Assembly (NCBI RefSeq): GCF_025736875.1
Contig: NZ_CP107052.1
Coordinates: forward strand, 2,101,001-2,165,000
DNA length: 64,000 bases
Reading direction: 5' to 3'
From: Candidatus Kirkpatrickella diaphorinae
GTDB lineage: Bacteria; Pseudomonadota; Alphaproteobacteria; Acetobacterales; Acetobacteraceae
Shown: positions 62,523-64,000 of the stretch, piece by piece
Position numbering within the stretch: the first letter of the stretch is position 1
Layout: each line of letters opens with the position of its first letter
Notes under the pieces: generated by a model
Database searches by the model: none
What the model was told of the DNA's origin: nothing
The model's input: only the letters and a program-made list of their open reading frames with translations
Program-made: the position numbers and the translations under genes

Positions 62523-62524
62523 AT

Positions 62525-62685
62525 TACACATCGGGACTGCCTGGTGCGTCAGCCAATCTAACCCCTGGGCCGATAAGCACTTCCTAGGGAGCTGGCTCTG
62601 ACGTGATCGTGGTCATGTTATCTGGCGCCCACCTGCGTGAGCAGGTCCGGGAGGGTTTGAAGGCGGACGGCTATGGTGGTTCCAC
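62525..62685 (+). ncRNA. ssrS: 6S RNA (SsrS), approximate limits
   Basis: The interval between zapA and the 5-FCL gene has the conserved 6S position. It also contains 6S-like elements: CCCCTGGGCCGATAAG, a matching downstream TAGGGAGCTGG, the closing pair CGTCAG/CTGACG (about 62550-62613), and a 3' hairpin ACCTGC-GTGA-GCAGGT. 6S RNA binds sigma-70 RNA polymerase holoenzyme and mimics an open promoter. Ends are not fixed; the 3' limit may reach into the start of 5-FCL. Confidence 0.7.
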
Positions 62686-63248
62686 CTCATGCGCGGGCTG
62701 ACATCGCCGCGCAGAAATCGGCGCTGCGTGCGCAAATGGTGCGTCAACGCGGCACCGCGTCATTCTCTGATAATGAAAGTCAGAAATTAATCGAGCACCT
62801 CACCGCCTATCTCGAAACGCGGACGGAGTCGGTTATTGCCGGGACCTGGCCCTTGCCGGGCGAAATCGACATCCGGCCCGCATTGACGCTTTTGCGGGAA
62901 AGAGGCCGTCAAATCGTCCTTCCCGAGACAATGCCGCGTGGGCAGGCTTTGAAATTCAGGGAATGGACGGAAGCGACGCCCATGAAGACGGGGCGTTACG
63001 GCACTTCCTATCCGGAAAGCGCTTATCGGGATCCTGCGCTCATCCTTGTGCCCCTTCTGGCGTTCGATCAACGCCTCTACCGATTAGGGTATGGCGGCGG
63101 TTATTATGATCGAACCCTTGCCTCACTGAAGGTGCATGCTGTCGGTTTCGCCGCGTCATGGCAGGAGGTTGAGACCGTGCCGCGCGATGAGTTCGATATT
63201 CCGATGAATGTCATTGTGACGGAACGCGGCATTTTATCAGCTTTATAG
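62673..63248 (+). CDS. ygfA: 5-formyltetrahydrofolate cyclo-ligase
   Basis: It converts 5-formyl-THF to 5,10-methenyl-THF with ATP (EC 6.3.3.2). A 191-residue protein with KSALRAQMVRQR at the start, TWPLPGEIDIRP, the PESAYRDPALILVPLLAFDQ block and the ATP/folate loop RLGYGGGYYDRTLA. AAGG is 10 bases before ATG 62673. Located downstream of 6S RNA, as in many Proteobacteria. Confidence 0.93.
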   Translation: MVVPPHARADIAAQKSALRAQMVRQRGTASFSDNESQKLIEHLTAYLETRTESVIAGTWPLPGEIDIRPALTLLRERGRQIVLPETMPRGQALKFREWTEATPMKTGRYGTSYPESAYRDPALILVPLLAFDQRLYRLGYGGGYYDRTLASLKVHAVGFAASWQEVETVPRDEFDIPMNVIVTERGILSAL

Positions 63249-63269
63249 AATTTTGAAGGGCAGGTTAGC

Positions 63270-64000
63270 GTGCGTATTCTTTTCCTCGGCGATATTGTCG
63301 GGCGATCGGGCCGGGATGTCGTAATGGCCAACGTTCCGCAACTAAAGGAAAAATGGGCGCTGGACGGCGTCATTGTGAATGGTGAAAACGCATCGCACGG
63401 TTTCGGCCTGTCGACGAAAATAGCGCGAGATCTTTTCACGGCGGGTGTGGATGTGATCACGTTGGGCAATCATGCGTGGGACCGCCGTGACCTCATGCGG
63501 GAAATCAGCCAATACCCGCAGATTGTGCGGCCGCTCAACTACCCTCCCGGCACGCCGGGGCAGGGCTTCCATATTTTTGAGACCGGACGCGGCAAGCGCA
63601 TTCTTGTGGTTAATGTCATGGGGCGGCTTTTCATGAACCCACTTGATGACCCATTCCGTGCGATGGATGAGCTGCTGGCGAAATATCGCCTGATGGCCAA
63701 TGTGCACGCCATCATCGTGGATATCCATGCTGAGACCACAAGTGAGAAGATGGCTTTCGGGCATCACCTTGATGGACGCGTGTCGCTCGTCGTCGGGACG
63801 CATACGCATGTGCCGACGGCAGATCACCGCATTTTATCGAAGGGCACGGCTTATCAGACGGATGCCGGTATGTGCGGGGATTATGACAGCGTCATCGGGA
63901 TGATGAAGGCGGCCTCCCTTTCCCGATTCACGCGCGGCATATCGACGGAACGGTTGGAGCCGAGTTCAGGCGAGGGGAGTTTATGCGGCGTTTTAGTCAC
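63270..64000 (+). CDS. YmdB-type metallophosphoesterase, 3' end cut by window
   Basis: The first 243 codons of a TIGR00282/YmdB-family phosphodiesterase, which usually has about 265-275 residues, so only the C-terminus is missing. Metal-binding motifs: ILFLGDIVGRSGRD, VIVNGENASHG, TLGNHAWDRR, VDIHAETTSEK and VVGTHTHVPTADHR, then YQTDAGMCGDYDSVIGM. Family members act on cyclic nucleotides in Gram-positive bacteria. GTG 63270 follows GAAGGGCAGG. It starts 21 bases after 5-FCL, likely the same transcript. Confidence 0.9.
   Translation, partial: MRILFLGDIVGRSGRDVVMANVPQLKEKWALDGVIVNGENASHGFGLSTKIARDLFTAGVDVITLGNHAWDRRDLMREISQYPQIVRPLNYPPGTPGQGFHIFETGRGKRILVVNVMGRLFMNPLDDPFRAMDELLAKYRLMANVHAIIVDIHAETTSEKMAFGHHLDGRVSLVVGTHTHVPTADHRILSKGTAYQTDAGMCGDYDSVIGMMKAASLSRFTRGISTERLEPSSGEGSLCGVLV

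Overview
The window looks like a chromosomal segment of an acetic acid bacterium or close relative (Alphaproteobacteria, Acetobacteraceae). The grounds are the gene order dusB-ntrC-ntrY-ntrX-hfq-hflX, the hopanoid cluster hpnA-C-D-E-shc-hpnG, a DUF3126 protein, the zapA / 6S RNA / 5-formyl-THF cyclo-ligase arrangement, and moderately high GC outside one AT-rich patch. It is mostly housekeeping chromosome with one clear accessory island. The family name is inference; alphaproteobacterial affiliation is well supported.

Layout. 1-285: 5' part of an unrecognised exported protein running off the left edge. 516-1481: rplM-rpsI with a strong terminator. 1662-5204: ilvE followed by a tight folate operon (folP, fused folB-folK, folE). 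5328-13924: dusB, a degraded ntrC with no ntrB, ntrYX, hfq, hflX and an inositol-phosphatase-family gene. 14002-20861: a host-attachment-family protein, a SulP anion transporter, a family-2-like glycosyltransferase, an MFS sugar transporter and an ELM1-family protein. 21446-24248: iolD-iolE, two myo-inositol catabolism steps. 24238-26045: AT-rich island encoding a ParA-like ATPase, split by an in-frame stop, coupled to a RelA/SpoT-type (p)ppGpp synthetase, lying downstream of tRNA-Ser. 26495-28196: trpF-pyrF-lapA. 28565-35035: a large multidomain glycosyltransferase, an M20 peptidase, pdxA, pdxJ and a GNAT enzyme. 35078-40248: small envelope or unknown proteins, pyk and tyrA. 40304-48607: hopanoid region (HpnL-like flippase-type protein, hpnA, C, D, E, shc, hpnG). 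48695-55933: AsmA protein, lepA and a MotA/MotB/OmpA-like envelope operon. 55948-59648: suhB-like gene and the complete EF-P module efp, epmB, epmA. 59746-64000: two lipoproteins, a ThiE-like gene, zapA, 6S RNA, 5-FCL and a truncated YmdB-type phosphoesterase.

How the genes work together. FolP, FolBK and FolE supply three stretches of tetrahydrofolate synthesis, and the 5-FCL near the right end recycles 5-formyl-THF. HpnC, HpnD and HpnE make squalene in three steps, Shc cyclises it to hopene, and HpnA/HpnG act on later hopanoid modification. EpmA and EpmB install beta-lysine on EF-P Lys33. The three envelope genes at 53005-55933 look like a proton-channel/peptidoglycan-binding complex. The most unusual unit is the ParA-RelA/SpoT pair: foreign base composition, tRNA-proximal position, iteron-like repeats upstream, translational coupling and an intact-looking nucleotide-synthetase active site.
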